This document shows, piece by piece, positions 46,990 to 59,243 of a stretch of 64,000 nt of DNA. The DNA is from Odobenus rosmarus divergens. Its lineage: Eukaryota; Chordata; Mammalia; Carnivora; Odobenidae. Below the pieces are notes generated by a model that saw nothing but the letters and a program-made list of their open reading frames with translations, had not been told where the DNA came from and made no database searches. The stretch is from assembly GCF_000321225.1 (NCBI RefSeq), contig NW_004450566.1, positions 487,797 through 551,796 of the forward strand, written 5' to 3'. Numbering within the stretch: position 1 is the stretch's first letter; each line of letters begins with the position of its first letter. Both the position numbers and the translations under genes were made by a program.

Positions 46990-47480
46990 TTGCTGAAGTT
47001 AGTCAATTAACACCTTGAGGTAGTAGCAGATGTTACTACCTGGAAGATACAATGACCTTTGATTTGAAAGAAGCCAGCACTTTAAAGTTTCAGGTAATTG
47101 TGTTTGAGATAATTCACAGCTGGTCTGGGGCCCTCGCCTCTTTCACTGACACTAAGCCGTATTTTAACTCATCCCGAGATGTACAAAGTCTATTCATTGA
47201 CTCAATGAGTCATTAATTGCCTTTAAAGTTTCATTAGAAGCAGAAACATTGCTAAAGACCTTGTATTAGTCACCCTTTGATCCATGTTCAGTTAGACTTT
47301 TGAAGCAAGAATTGATAACGTAACCAATGATGTCAAAAAAGAGAGGCTAATGCAGCTATTGGATTCTCCGCTGTTCAGCTCCAACAAATATTGAAAAATG
47401 TATAGGACCTCTTGGAATGGCTTCCAGTCAGCCAATGTGAGATGCTGGATGGATAATAGATTACTGACAGTGATAGTTTG
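46990..47480. promoter_or_regulatory. Candidate enhancer-like noncoding block with twin AP-1 site (inference)
   Basis: Repeat-free block with a perfect inverted arrangement of two AP-1 consensus sites, TGACTCAATGAGTCA, at 47198-47212, followed by an attaattg homeodomain-type core. A CpG survives in 'catcccgagatg' (47171) and in 'actaagccgtatt'. Function is inferred only from motif density and absence of repeats. Confidence 0.35.
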
Positions 47481-47619
47481 TGTGAGCTCACATGTTTGCT
47501 CTGTCTCTTCCTCCTTTCCCTGTCCTCACTTGTAGGTCATTTTTTTGCTGTCACCCCTTCCACATAAATAGCATATCTGCTCAAGACATAGACTTTATTT
47601 TGAAGGACACAGGTAATTC

Positions 47620-47880
47620 AAAAGCTATTTATGTTTGGATACTACTTACCTAATTTAAATAGCCCAGCAATGATGAAATACTAGCATAGCAGAATCTAAA
47701 ATAGTTTGGCCCAGCTTATTAAGTTGTTATGATGCATATTACAAGCTCATTTGCCGTAATTAATTAGTGGAGAGAGGCTAGAGCCTCAGCCTTAATTGCT
47801 TCTATCTAACAAATGTTTTCGAGGAGAGTTCATTTATTAAGAAGAACACAACTGAGAAGAGCACATATGCAAAAAGTTCC
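47620..47880. promoter_or_regulatory. Candidate conserved noncoding element with homeodomain cores (inference)
   Basis: Contains taattaatta at 47757-47766 and an octamer-like atgcatat near 47732, in repeat-free sequence with no coding frame. Resembles developmental enhancer DNA but could be neutral A+T-rich sequence. Confidence 0.25.
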
Positions 47881-48344
47881 TTTTGTTCTCTCTTCACTTT
47901 ACATTTTTTTCCAATGCTATTATTTAAAATGAATTTTTTAAAGCTCTAAATAGAAGTATTGTGTTCCTTTGCCAGCAGTCTTTTCTACTGAATTGACATT
48001 TCCTAAAATATCGTCTTTACATGCAGGGTGTTTTTCTCCCAGTAGTTGCTGACCGATCTTCATGCTTTAACTCTTTCAAATCCTTAGAATATTTAGGGAG
48101 TTGAGTTGGGAGTAATAATGGGATTCAGTTTTCTCCCTCTCCTTGTCAAGCCTCTAGAGCAGGATGAGATGACAAGTACAATTTTGCACTGTGAAAATAG
48201 TGATATAAAACCCATAGAATAGATAACACCAGGTTTTGACATTGGTCCCCTGAACTAGTATTATTATTTTTTAAGGATATTCATTTTTTAGATGTGAACA
48301 TGCAAACAGTAATAGTTCTTTCATTATTTAGCTCTGAAGAATTT

Positions 48345-48535
48345 TCAAGGTATCTTTTTACATATATTATTTCCTTTAGTCATATTCCAAGCACTGAAGC
48401 TGGCTGGGCAAAATGCTGTTCCTCTCCATTTACAAGTAATGGAACTGACGTTGAAAGATGCTAAGGGATTTGGCCAAGAGCATGTATCTGTATTTAGTGG
48501 AGGCCAGAAGCAGGCCTGGCCTTCTGATAATTGGC
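48345..48535 (-). mobile_element. MIR, antisense
   Basis: 'catatattatttcctttagt', 'cctctccatttacaagtaat' and 'gatttggccaagagcatgta' follow the antisense MIR order. Confidence 0.7.
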
Positions 48536-48539
48536 ACAT

Positions 48540-49720
48540 ATCCCTCTATAAAGATTTTAAACATACAGGGAATAAATATAACAGATACCCACATATCCAC
48601 CTCCTTAGATTTAATAAATGTTAGCTTTCTATTTTCTTGCTTCAGATCATTTTTATTTGAGTGTTTGAAATCAAGTATTGTGAAGCATCTAATACTGTCC
48701 TTCCCCCATCTCTTTCCCATCCTTCCTGCCCTCCCTTAAGGGTCACCATAATCCTGAATTTGTTGGAAAGCATTCCCATGAAAGTTTTCAGACTTTGACT
48801 CTATATGTATATATCCATGAACATATAGAATACTGTGTTATGCTTTAAAATTTCACATATGTGGAATCATATGTGCCATTTTGCAACTTCAGTTTGATCT
48901 TATCTCTTAAGTAGTATGTTCCCAAAATTTATTCCTGTAAATCTAGTTCATTCATTTCAACAGGTGCATAGTATTCCATTGTGTGAATAAGCCATGTTTA
49001 TTCTTCCAGCCAAAGGTACAATAATTTCTCTAGGCCTGAAGGATATACCTAGAAGTTTAATTAATATGCTATACACATTTTCAGGTTGTCTAGGTGTTAG
49101 CACTGGTACTTGTACCAGTTTGTACAAGCAATATATAAATTCTCTTTCCCCACAGTCTTTCCCACAGTTGCTGTTATAAGCTTTCATATTGTTCTCCCTC
49201 ACTCCCCTAATTCCATTGGTGTATAATGATTTCTCCTTGTCTTAATTTGATCCTTATGTTACCTGTCTTTCCTTATACTTATTGGTCATTGAGATCTCTT
49301 CTTCAGCAAATTGCCTGATTATATTATTTGCTTTTTTTTCTGTTAAACTTTTTGCAGTAATCTTATTATATATAGGAATTTCATATATATTCTGAATATT
49401 TTAGCAATTCTGTCTCCTCCCAATCTGTGACTTGTCTCAACTTGGCTTATGGTGACTTTTTTGTGGTACAAAAGATTTTTATTACAACGTGTAATATGAT
49501 TGACTAATATTTTCCCTTCTATTTTTAGTATTCTGCCTTTTAAGAAATCTTAGACTGACATCATAAAGATACCTATTTTTTTAAGGGCTTAAAGCTTTAT
49601 AGATATTATAATCATTTTGAACTTATTTTTGTGGATGGTGAGAGGTAGAAATCTACTTTTGCTTTTCCCTTGTGGTTAAGCAGTTATCCCAGTGACATTT
49701 ATTGAATAATCCATATTAAC
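48540..49720 (-). mobile_element. Old L1/HAL1-like element, antisense
   Basis: 'agatacccacatatccacct', 'acatatgtggaatcatatgt', 'aggtgcatagtattccattg', 'aatttgatccttatgttacc' and 'cccagtgacatttattgaat' are antisense old L1 landmarks in order. Heavily diverged, no open frame. Confidence 0.7.
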
Positions 49721-50316
49721 TTTTGATTTTTTTTAATTTAGTTTTTATTTTCTATCAAATGTATGTACAAAATACAAATGCTCAAGAATTCTACAGTCTA
49801 TTTTAGAAATGAAAAATAGAAGTTCCCTGCTATTATACCTCTTACCATTTTCTGCACCCCAGATATAAACATTATTTTATTCTTTTAGTCTTTATAAGGT
49901 AAAAAAAAAAAAAAAGGAGAGAAAAGAAAAGAAAAAAATTGTCTCTTAATAATATGCTTATGATAGCAGTTCTTAATTTGTCATATTGGGACATTATTCT
50001 TTAACTTTAAACTCTGGAAGTTGAGGGGGTTTTTTTGTTTGTTTGTTTATTTCTGTTCTCCTAAAATAATGTTACTGTAATTTTGGTTCAATAAATATTC
50101 CAGATTTACATCATTTTCATTATGCAAACTATTTACAAATGAGCTAGGTACTATAGTTTAATTATCTTTCCTGCACATTTTTTGGTTTGTTTTTCTTGGA
50201 GTTATGGTCTTATTTATTCATGTATTTATTTTTTATGTTCTTTTCATAATTAACGCCAAACTTTCTCTTATATAAATCTCCTCTCATATTGAAACACTTC
50301 CATTTTATGACAATAT
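49721..50316 (-). mobile_element. Old retroelement debris (L1-like), with A-rich tract
   Basis: 'ccctgctattatacctctta' and 'tgcaccccagatataaacat' resemble antisense old L1. The A/AG-rich tract at 49901-49940 is low complexity. The rest is unplaced. Confidence 0.4.
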
Positions 50317-51180
50317 CATCTTTTAAAAATTATTTTAATTAAGATATAATTGATATATAACAAATAAGTTTCAGGTGTATATCATAATGATTTAATATTT
50401 GTACATATTGAGAAGTGATCACTACATTAAGTCTAGTTAACATCTATCACCTCACATAAGTTACAATTTTTTTCCTTGGGGTGAAAATTTTTAACATCTA
50501 TCATCTACTCTGTTAGCAACTTTCAAATGTATAATATGGTATTATTCACTGTAGTCACGATGCTATACATTATATCCTCATGACTTACTTATTTTATACC
50601 TGGAAGTTTGTACCTTTTGACTCCCTTTGCCCATTTCACCCATCCCCCAATTCTCCTATATATAAATGAGATTAAGTAGTATTTGTCTTTCTCTGTCTGA
50701 CTTATTTCACTTAGTGCTCCCAAACTTCATCCATGTTGCCGCGAATGGCAAGATATTGTTCTTTTTTATGGGGGGCTGAATAATATTCCATTGTGTATGT
50801 ATACATTTTCCTTATCCATTTATCCACTGATATACATATAGATTGTTTCCATATCTTGGCTATTGTGAGTAATACTGCAGTGAACATTGGGGGGGCGCAT
50901 ATATCTTTTCAAATTAGTGTTTTCATTTCCTTTAGGTAAATATCCAGAAGTGGAAATGCTGGATCATATAGTAGTTCTGTTTTTAATTTTTTGAGGAACC
51001 CCATGCTGTTTTCCATAGAAGCCACACCAATTTACATTCCCACCAATAGTGCACAAACATTCCCTTTTCTCCACATCTTCTTCAATACTTGCTTTTTTTT
51101 GTCTTTTTGATAATAGCCACTCTAACACGTATAAGGCAATATCTCATTGTGGTTTTAATTTGCGTGTATCATCTTTTTAA
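50317..51180 (-). mobile_element. L1 (L1MA/L1MB-like), antisense, 3' end of ORF2 plus 3' UTR
   Basis: 'aagatataattgatatataa' at the left is the L1 terminus. Then 'tctagttaacatctatcacc', 'cttcatccatgttgccgcga', 'ctgaataatattccattgtg', 'aagtggaaatgctggatcat' and 'accaatttacattcccacca' follow in antisense order, breaking off near 51180. A run of seven G at about 50890 is a local oddity. Confidence 0.88.
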
Positions 51181-51600
51181 AGATGTCTGTCCCAGAAGCT
51201 TCTGACTTTCTCCAATCTGGACAAGTTATTCTCTAGGAGGTAAATGGCTGGTATCTTGAGATCTGTTATCATTCTGGGCATTCCCTTTGCTTCCCTCTTG
51301 GATTAGATTGCTGTTTTCTGGATCCCATTCTTCTTCTCTTGGCTTAATTCCCTTAATTCAGTGGAATGTATTCATTAGTAGCTTCCTAAGAAAGAGTACA
51401 TGTTAGATAAAGTTTTGGGGACCTTTTGTGTCTGAAAATATTCTCTATATAACTTGGCAAGGTATAGATTTTTAGATTAAATTTTCCTTAGATTACATTT
51501 TCCCTCAGAATTTTGAAGACATTACTTCATTGTCCTACTTTCTTGTAATGCTCTTGCAAAGTCAGAGCCATTTTATTCCTGATCTTCAGTAAGAGAAGAC
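51181..51600 (-). mobile_element. Old L1-associated sequence (weak)
   Basis: 'ccttttgtgtctgaaaatat' and 'ttcattgtcctactttcttg' recall sequence often found in old L1 elements. Divergence is high. Confidence 0.4.
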
Positions 51601-52329
51601 TGGAAGTAAGGAAGAAGTCTTCCTGAGCTGCGGAACATGAGTCCTTCAGTGCTAGAATTTGAAAGAAACTAATGTGTGTTCAGTGTCTTCCTGCCTGGGA
51701 GAGGTGGGCAGGGGACATTCATAAGGCCCCAGTGAGGAGAGAAGTCGATAAGTGGGGGGAGCCAACATTTTGGAAGCCTAAGGATACATGAGTCTCCTAT
51801 GGGCCAAGTGAAGATAGGTTTGTGTTGTCTTCAAAGACTCTCCCCCAGGAGCTTCCTCATAGGTTAGGAGACCCCAGCAGTAAGAGAGTATGGGTGTACT
51901 TTTTGAGTCAAGATCTGGGGGTGCACAAGAGGTCAACTAGAAAGTGCACTGTTGCAGTGTGGAGGCTCCAAGGTGGGAGGTCAGCCCTCAAAGGGCCCTC
52001 AAATTTACCTTTGGGTGCTTGCCATCCAGAGGACACTCACAGCCAGATTTCAATAGCACCATGGAGGGCTCAATGGAGATGTTTTCAGTCATACCAAGTT
52101 TGCCACACAAAGAACCACTTTGTAAACACTCTTGGAGGAAGTATTCCAATAAGAAGAAAAGTAATTCTAGGAGACACAACCAAAGATATGGAAATAAGGA
52201 TAAATAGTTAAATGTACTAAAGTGGTTTTTTTTTGTCCAAAAAATTATCAGGGTCCAAAGGGAAAACAAACAAACAAAACCCAAAAAAAACCTCTACCAT
52301 TCCAGAATTAAAATTCTAGGTAATATTAG
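51601..52329. other. Non-repeat sequence with the longest non-L1 frame
   Basis: The frame at 51822-52211 (+, 129 codons) is the longest one not assigned to an L1. It starts in a poor Kozak context, has no recognisable domain, and its residues are arginine-, serine- and glycine-rich without pattern. I treat it as chance. Confidence 0.35.
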
Positions 52330-52555
52330 GATGGGGACAAGAGAAGTAAAGACTAAAGGGATGAGAGTGTGTCCTAACAACACAGCCTCAAAATCTACAG
52401 AACATCATGATGATGTAAGATTTTTTTCCCCACCAGAAGTATAAGGATGATTCAACATCAGAAAATATCAGTGGATTACAATATATTTACAGTCTTAAAA
52501 ATAAGAATCATATATTCATTTCAAGAGATACAGGAAAATTATTTGATAATAGTAG
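52330..52555 (+). mobile_element. Old L1 ORF2 fragments, sense
   Basis: 'gggatgagagtgtgtcctaa' with 'cagcctcaaaatctacagaa', followed by 'aggatgattcaacatcagaa' and 'ggaaaattatttgataatag', are two separated parts of L1 ORF2 joined by a deletion. Confidence 0.65.
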
Positions 52556-54884
52556 GTAGCTGATTGTGAGTAAAGCTGTGGTATGCTGGAAATGTAATAA
52601 GAAATGACCCACTTCCTGTTCTCTGAAGGCTGGTGAACTTCCTGTAGACAACTCTACCTTAAGTTAAGGGTGGAAAATCTTAACTTTAAATGAAAATTAA
52701 GATTTGTTTTGTTTTGTTTTGTCTTGGACTGGGTTCTTTAGAATCAGAGCCTGACTGTAGAATTCAGGGCAAACACGTTTTTGAGGAGTATTCAAAAAAA
52801 GTCATCAAGTTTAAGGATAAGAAAAGTGGAAAAGTGGGGCAAGGATATGATTTCAGGATACATGCCACAATAAGTTACACTACAGAACTGTCCCTCCTGG
52901 AGTCAGGGACTGGCCTCTTGTACCTTTGAAATCAGTTGTTGATATATATGTGGTGATGGGTGGTGGTGGTGTCATGACTTCCCAAGAAAGTTGGCACCTG
53001 TCAGCTGAGGGCACTTCTCCTGAGAGAATTGTCTGGGAGCTATTCATAGACAACCTTCATAGCTGCTGAGAGGAGAGTATACAAGCCCAGTAAATGGGAT
53101 GAGGGCAGTGTAGAGAGGAACAACTTAGCTTCTACCACATAGAAGTTCATAGTCGTATATTCAGTTCAGTTCATATATTGAACTGAAAATTCTAGTTTCT
53201 GGATCAAGATTGTATTTTACAATTTAAAGTCATTGTAGGATTTTCCACATCATGTGGAAGATTGCTTGTTTTTATCCAGAGGCAGAGGAAGATGTCCTCT
53301 AACTAAAAAGGACAGCACAAGACAGAAAACAAAACTAAAGTGGCTTTTTCTGATTACATCTCATGAATCCTGCATGCTTGATATACTACATGTGTATACG
53401 CATATATACATATTACGCATATGTCCACATCATCACATTTCATGTCACACATACATGTTTGCACATATATACACATATGTATACATAGGTATTTCCTCTG
53501 TTGTCTCGTCTTATATTCTATAGCTTAGAAAAAAAACAGTATTATATTCCTATAATGATCTTATAAGTAGCTACTGTTAACATCAGTATTATATAAGCAT
53601 TAAGATCAAAATGGCTGTTATTGCTATAGCAAAAGTGTAGATGATATTCATATTTTCTTTTTAGCATTCTACTTGTTTGAAATAAAGAAAGTTGAAAAGA
53701 GGGTACTTGTTTTTCTGCCAAAGATCTGGAAACACTTTGTCCCTGGATGGACTTTCAGCCAAACGAGGATCTCCATAGGAATGGAAGAAATCACACACTC
53801 TGCTCCAGGATCCTACATTTGCCAGGTCACATTGCTTTACTTTGGATTCCTACCATCTGAGAGAAGGTCAGTCCAAAGACCTAAGACCTACCATGGTGCT
53901 GCAGATTGCTGAGCAACGCCATGGAATATGTCCTCTTGCATCTTTGCCAGGTAAGGATCTGAAGATGAGATGTTTGCATCCCCGGTGCCTCACATTTTTA
54001 TGCCAAACCAGGACTGCACTGCAAGAAGTCTCTTTGCCAATTTTCCTTTATTAAAAAGATACTCCTCTCCATGCCCAAGAATAATATTATGGAAAAGGAT
54101 AACCATTTAGCTGTGTTTGACCATGGTCCTAAGGAATTTTAGCAGGATCCCACAGAATTCCAAACTACACATTTCTTAATTCATAAGCAATGGATGAAAG
54201 GTATATCAACAGACATGATAATAGAAAATGCATAAATCTTTAGAATGCTTTACAATGTCACTAGAATGTGAAGCATCAATATCATGATAGGTGTCATATA
54301 CCATGGCTATATACATAGTATGCAAGCATTATATTTTGAGCAATAATAAAATACGCTTCTTTAGAAATTATGAAAGCTGGGATGACCATTAAGGATTTGG
54401 CATTTCATTTTGCTGTATGGAAAGACATTTAGCATGTGGTTTCACACCCAGCCCTTGGGAATTGGTCCAAGCTCAGTGGTCATAGACGTAGTCAACATCC
54501 TCTTCTTCTAGAGTTCAGATAGCCCCACTAGCATTCAGAATCTCCAGGCACACACTGCACCATTATTTTAAAGTACATTTCTTAGTGCCAGACAACAGGC
54601 AAACACTAGTGAAGTTCCAGGGAGAGGCATGTTTATTTGTTTTCTGTGGTTCAGAAACCATTTCCGTTTGCTTGAATAAGACACTGTCTAAAAGCAACTT
54701 CCTTTCTTTTCCCATGGCTCCTTGAAATGGTACGAAAATGAATGAGAGGTGATCTCATTTTGTAGGAGGCACTGAGCAGAAGAAAAGTTTTGAAAAATTA
54801 ACATAAACTCGTTCTGTGGGACTCAAGGTTGGTTTTTTTGGTCATTGTTTGGTAATTCCTGTCTTCCCTCCCTCAATAAACACG
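52556..54884. other. Non-repeat sequence
   Basis: No gene or repeat firmly recognised. AT/CA-rich low-complexity sequence lies at 53395-53490. The frame at 53673-53912 (+, 79 codons) runs through sequence of fair complexity, but no protein family is visible. A short perfect inverted repeat lies at 53165-53187. Confidence 0.35.
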
Positions 54885-54913
54885 CACACACACACACACA
54901 TACACACACACAC
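54885..54913. repeat. (CA)n microsatellite
   Basis: Interrupted CA run (one TA interruption). Likely length-variable. Confidence 0.95.
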
Positions 54914-55124
54914 CCCTTGGTTCTAATACTACATTATAAAGAAGATTCATCTCAGGATGCAGTTCTGTCTTTTAGCCCATATCACTACTCAGGAGAGGTC
55001 ATAAGTGAGAAGAAAACAATGAGCAATGAAGTAGAATTAACAAACGAAGTTGCTGAAAAGAAAAATTTGTTTATACGTGGATCTCTGTGTACAGAGAAAC
55101 CTGGTATATCAATACTGGACTGCT
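54914..55124. other. Non-repeat sequence
   Basis: Nothing recognised. Confidence 0.4.
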
Positions 55125-55320
55125 AATCTGAAAATCTGGAGTCTGACACCCCTGTAATTTTGGACAGGACCCATAATCACACTGAGCTTCAGTTTCCATT
55201 CGTGTAAAATGCTGAAACTAGTTACCCACTTTGCTTACTCCAAATAATTATTGCTAGGTATCAAATGAGATAACAGGGGAAAATATGTCATGAACTACAA
55301 AGCACTTTACTAATATAAGA
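55125..55320 (+). mobile_element. MIR, sense
   Basis: 'aaaatctggagtctgacacc', 'gagcttcagtttccattcgt', 'aaatgagataacaggggaaa' and 'ctacaaagcactttactaat' follow the sense MIR. Confidence 0.8.
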
Positions 55321-55784
55321 TACCAGTAGGACATAAATATGTTAAAGCTAGAGATTAAATTGGTTTTCTTAACTTTGTCAAACCTTCCTATTTATGCCCT
55401 GTGCCATGAGGCCCTCAATTCCTACTCAAAACTGGTCTCCTACCTCCAGTCCCATACTTCAAAATCTTTTCAATCTCTCCTGTAATTTGAAATCTCCCTA
55501 AATTGCCATTTTCCAGGGAAATGTCTTAACTCTTAGAAGCCACTCAAATCCCATGTGGTATTTTAAAATAATAAAAATAAGATGCCATGATAAAGGAATA
55601 ATGTGGATGCTAATGTAATCTAGATGTCAGTTTAGATCTCACTGTCGCTTGAGAATCTGGAGGTCTGAACAAGTTGGTTCCTACTCCCAATTCCATAGCC
55701 CATAATTGATCAAAATAATGTCATATACATTATTGAGAACAGGTTTCCTGAAGATTGCTAGATCGATCTGGTCCTTTTTTTTTT
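55321..55784. other. Non-repeat sequence
   Basis: Nothing recognised with confidence. Confidence 0.4.
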
Positions 55785-56250
55785 TTTTCAAATGACAGAA
55801 ACTCAACTTAAAATATCTTTAAAAAATAAATAGGTTCATTTACATAACTGAAAAATGGGAAGGTAGTATGACTTCAGGCATGGCAAGATCTATTGATTCA
55901 GATTATATCAACAGAATTCTTTTTCTTTTTGGTTTACTTTCTTCTGTGTTGTCTTCACTCATAGGCAGTCTCTCTTCGTTTGATAGGTAGACATGCTGAT
56001 GAATGATTAGGGTTTATTAGCAGTTAATCACTGCTGCAAATAAAAAAAATAAAAATGGTTTAAATGAGATATTTCTTTTTCACTAATGTGTCTAGATGTA
56101 AATAATTTAGGGCTGGTAAGACAACTATGTCCCATGACATCTTCAGGTACCCATTCTTAAAACTTTCTGAATGGCTATTTCTCAATCACCCATTGGTGTA
56201 ATACTAGGAAGGGTTTTTATTTTCCATGACTCTTGTAGGTAAATATTCAT
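55785..56250 (-). mobile_element. Ancient interspersed repeat(s), family uncertain
   Basis: Two adjoining blocks ('cagaaactcaacttaaaata', 'tatgacttcaggcatggcaa'; and 'cccatgacatcttcaggtac') have the layout of old antisense copies similar to the one at 29930-30330. They may be one element with an insertion or two copies. Confidence 0.35.
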
Positions 56251-56369
56251 CATCACCACAACCTAACCACATGTTGTCTTTTTTTTTTTTTAAATCATTA
56301 TGAGGTTATTATAACCTTAGGGATACTTACTAAATCTGCTATTTAGAAAACTGCTATTTTTATCAGGTT

Positions 56370-56487
56370 AGTGCTTTTAACCTTGGCTGCTACACGTTAG
56401 AATCACCTGAAGGATCTTAAGAAAAAAATGGATTCCAAGATTCTATTGTTGACCAATTAAGTCAGAATATTTAGGGAATGGGGCCTG
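56370..56487. mobile_element. MER5-like hAT relic, truncated
   Basis: 'cttttaaccttggctgctac' and 'gttagaatcacctgaaggat' are the left half of a MER5/MER20-like element. The right part is lost into the (TTTG)n tract and the adjacent SINE. Confidence 0.6.
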
Positions 56488-56519
56488 GTTTGTTTGTTTG
56501 TTTGTTTGTTTGTTTGTTT
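56488..56519. repeat. (TTTG)n microsatellite
   Basis: About eight perfect TTTG units between a MER5-like relic and a SINE. Confidence 0.95.
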
Positions 56520-56532
56520 AAATATAGTTTTT

Positions 56533-56740
56533 GGGGCACCTGGGTGGTGCAGTCGGTTAAGTGTCCAACTTGGTTTCGGCACAGGTCATGATCACATGGT
56601 CTTGAGATCGAGCCCCACATAGGGCTGTGTGCTTAGTTCAGAGTCTGCTTAAGACTCTTTCTCCTCCTCCCTTCCCCATCCACCACCCCGCTCTCTCAAT
56701 CTCGCTCTCTAAAATAAATAAATAAATCTTTAAAAAAAAA
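56533..56740 (+). mobile_element. SINEC, older subfamily, sense
   Basis: Sense SINE from ggggcacctgggtggtgcag to an A tail, with the 'gatcacatggtcttgagatc' and 'cagagtctgcttaagactct' variants typical of an older CAN-SINE subfamily. Flanks aatatagttttt and aatgtaggttt are a plausible degraded duplication. Confidence 0.94.
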
Positions 56741-56750
56741 ATGTAGGTTT

Positions 56751-58021
56751 CATCACACTGGCCTCCATAAGCAACTAAAATTAATATTGATTGAGGTCTA
56801 TGTGGACTAATTGGTCTTCCCTAAACAAAATTCGTCCAAAATGGAGTAAGAGAAAAGCAATGACTGAAATATAAGATGGTTCTTTGCCTTGTATCCGGCA
56901 CAAACTTGATATAGGTGTTCTCTAATGTCTCCATCATCTGCAGATGTAAGAACTCCAGGCATCTTCCTAGCCATGGGTATTTGGACTCATTCTCAAGAAG
57001 GATCCCAATTCCCTGTCCTTCCCATCTCTCTGACCCTTTGACTGGCAGGGCTTATTCTGTTGTTTGAATCCTGTGGTTCATCTTTGCTGATGAATAGCCT
57101 TAGCATCATTTCCATCTTGTCTAGACTAAAGCTCAATGCAGCACATACTGTTTAACAGTTGAAAGAAATATCCTGAGATCAGACCTGTCCTAGGACACTC
57201 TTCTAAACCTCCCAAGAGCCCAGAACTTGGCCTTATACCAAGCAACTATATTGTGCTTGCCCAGTGTCATAAGTCCACCAGTGAACCTGTTTATTTAACT
57301 TGGGTCTTTTCTCAAATGACTTCACAAAATGTTAGTAACTGAAAGTCAGGTTCAGAAAGAATTTATTCTTATGGTCTGATAGGCATTTTCAATGACAGAA
57401 ACCTGATTACTGAAATATCTGTGTCTCTCCACCCTTTTTATTCAGCCATTGTTTAGAATGCACCATATTTGACTCTAATAAAAATGTAAGGCACCAGTTT
57501 AGAGGCAGAACTGGCTCTTAGGAAGGACATGAGAATCACAAGGGGTCACCTGCTGCAGCTGCTTACTACTAGCTCTAAAAGGAATGAACTTAGTGTTTCA
57601 CTAAGTAGGAAAGGCGAGAAAGAGCAGGGGGTGGAAATAAAGGATAGCATATCTTAACAAAAATGTTTTGGTGTAGCTAGTGAAGGAGAAAGATAAAGTT
57701 GACCCAACCATTAACATCAGGGACTGAGTCCTGCAAAATAACTACTGGCTGGATTATTACCTGTTTCTTGTTACAATTGTAAATCAAATCCTGGGCTGGG
57801 TGGGTTCAGATACCTCTAACCTGTCCGGGCATGTGCTAATAATCAGGGTCCTGTTGCCTGTGTTGTACTCATATACCACAGCACCCCTGCAGCTAACCAG
57901 TAGAGGGTCAAGTTTTTGCTGAGTTCCCTTGTCAAGGGGGATGGTGGGTGCTGTTGTGGGCCTCCCAAGAGCTGCGTCTAAGGAGCAGGGTCTTCCATGG
58001 AGGCAGTCTGGTGGGGAAAGA
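56751..58021. other. Non-repeat sequence
   Basis: No repeat or coding frame recognised. Confidence 0.4.
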
Positions 58022-58125
58022 GTCTGGCTTTGAAGCCTGATAGATCTGCAGTTTCCTGGTTGTGAGGGGACAGTGAAAAATGCCTAACATTGTGTAAAAG
58101 GGGCTCAATAAATGCTATCTGTAGG
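58022..58125 (+). mobile_element. MIR, sense, internally deleted
   Basis: 'ctggctttgaagcctgatag' and 'ggtttcctggttgtgag'-like core are joined to the terminal 'ggggctcaataaatgctatc' with the middle missing. Confidence 0.6.
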
Positions 58126-58557
58126 AAGAGAAGATACCAGGAGGGAAATCATAAGCACAAAGTGGGTGCTGGGGCAACAAACATATCAGCAGGGGAATTT
58201 AATTTAGGAAGTGATCAAAGAGGAAAGAAGGCTGAGAAAGGTTGACAGCTGTGGTTTTAGAGAAGGATGTGAACTTATTCATTTTTTTTTCTCTTGCATC
58301 AATCTTCCTGAAAGGTGGTAATCTTTGACTACCCATAATCTAGTCCCTTTCCACAAGTCAGCAAAAAGTAGTACTATAATGGACCTGGATCTTTCTAATT
58401 ATGACTCTGACTCCCCCCATTTAACTGTTTATACTATTATAAATAATTTACTGTTTTGAGTCTTGGTTTTCTCATCTGTAAAGAGGGTGAGAAATGCATG
58501 TCTTTTTCTCTGGGAGTTTCAAGGCTCAAATGCAGTAGTGTTTATCCATTTTATTTA

Positions 58558-58720
58558 TCTCATTTATTCATTCAACAAATACCCATTGTTTACGATGCAC
58601 CAAGCATTGCTGTGGGTGCGGGGGATATAGAAATGAACAATGCAGGATAACATCCCTGCTTTTGTGGAACTTACATTTTAGCAGTAGGAGAAAGATAATA
58701 AAGAAATAAGCAATATAAGA
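58558..58720 (-). mobile_element. L2 3' end, antisense
   Basis: 'catttattcattcaacaaat', 'gggggatatagaaatgaaca' and 'ttgtggaacttacattttag' are the antisense L2 terminus in order. Confidence 0.8.
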
Positions 58721-59228
58721 AATAAATGTCTAATATGTCAGGTATCGACAATTGCTATGAAGAAAATACATAGCTAAAGGGATAGAATTACTGAAAAAAC
58801 TTTGTAAACTATGAAGAACTACACAAAATTAAGATTTTACCCTATTTCAGGTTTGATTGAATAATAGGATTAAGCTCAAGGTCTTTGACACTGGAGACTG
58901 TATTTGACTTTTTCATACAAGAGGAATTTCTGTTTTTGCTCATTACAAGATTGGCTTTTTTTTTAAAGGCCCCATTTTCCCACCTTTTCCTAAGTCCTTA
59001 TATTGGCATGAGGCTTCTGGGAAATGACTCATACTCTTTCAAAGAGAGAGAAATTTAATTCAGCATCAGAAGTATCTAGGATTTGAGAGTCTCCTGAATC
59101 TTAATTTCAATCTTTATGTCTTTGGAAAGTTATTTTTCTTATATTGCCTAATCCCCATTTTGGAAAATAGGAGCAATCTTTGTTTTTTCTTTCTTTTCTT
59201 TTCTTATCCTTTCTTTCTTTCTTGTGAA
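58721..59228. other. Mostly non-repeat; weak MIR at 59070-59180 and CT-rich tract
   Basis: A weak sense MIR ('tctttggaaagttatttttc', 'taatccccattttggaaaat') precedes an interrupted (TTTC)n tract at about 59187-59225. Confidence 0.4.
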
Positions 59229-59243
59229 CTACTCAGAGCTTTA

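Noticed and set aside
51822..52211. 129-codon plus-strand open frame, the longest not in an L1
   Set aside because: No recognisable family or motif, overlaps an equally long frame on the same and opposite strands.
54885..54913. CRISPR-like or other regular array among the microsatellites
   Set aside because: These are simple dinucleotide or tetranucleotide repeats. No repeat-spacer structure occurs anywhere in the window.
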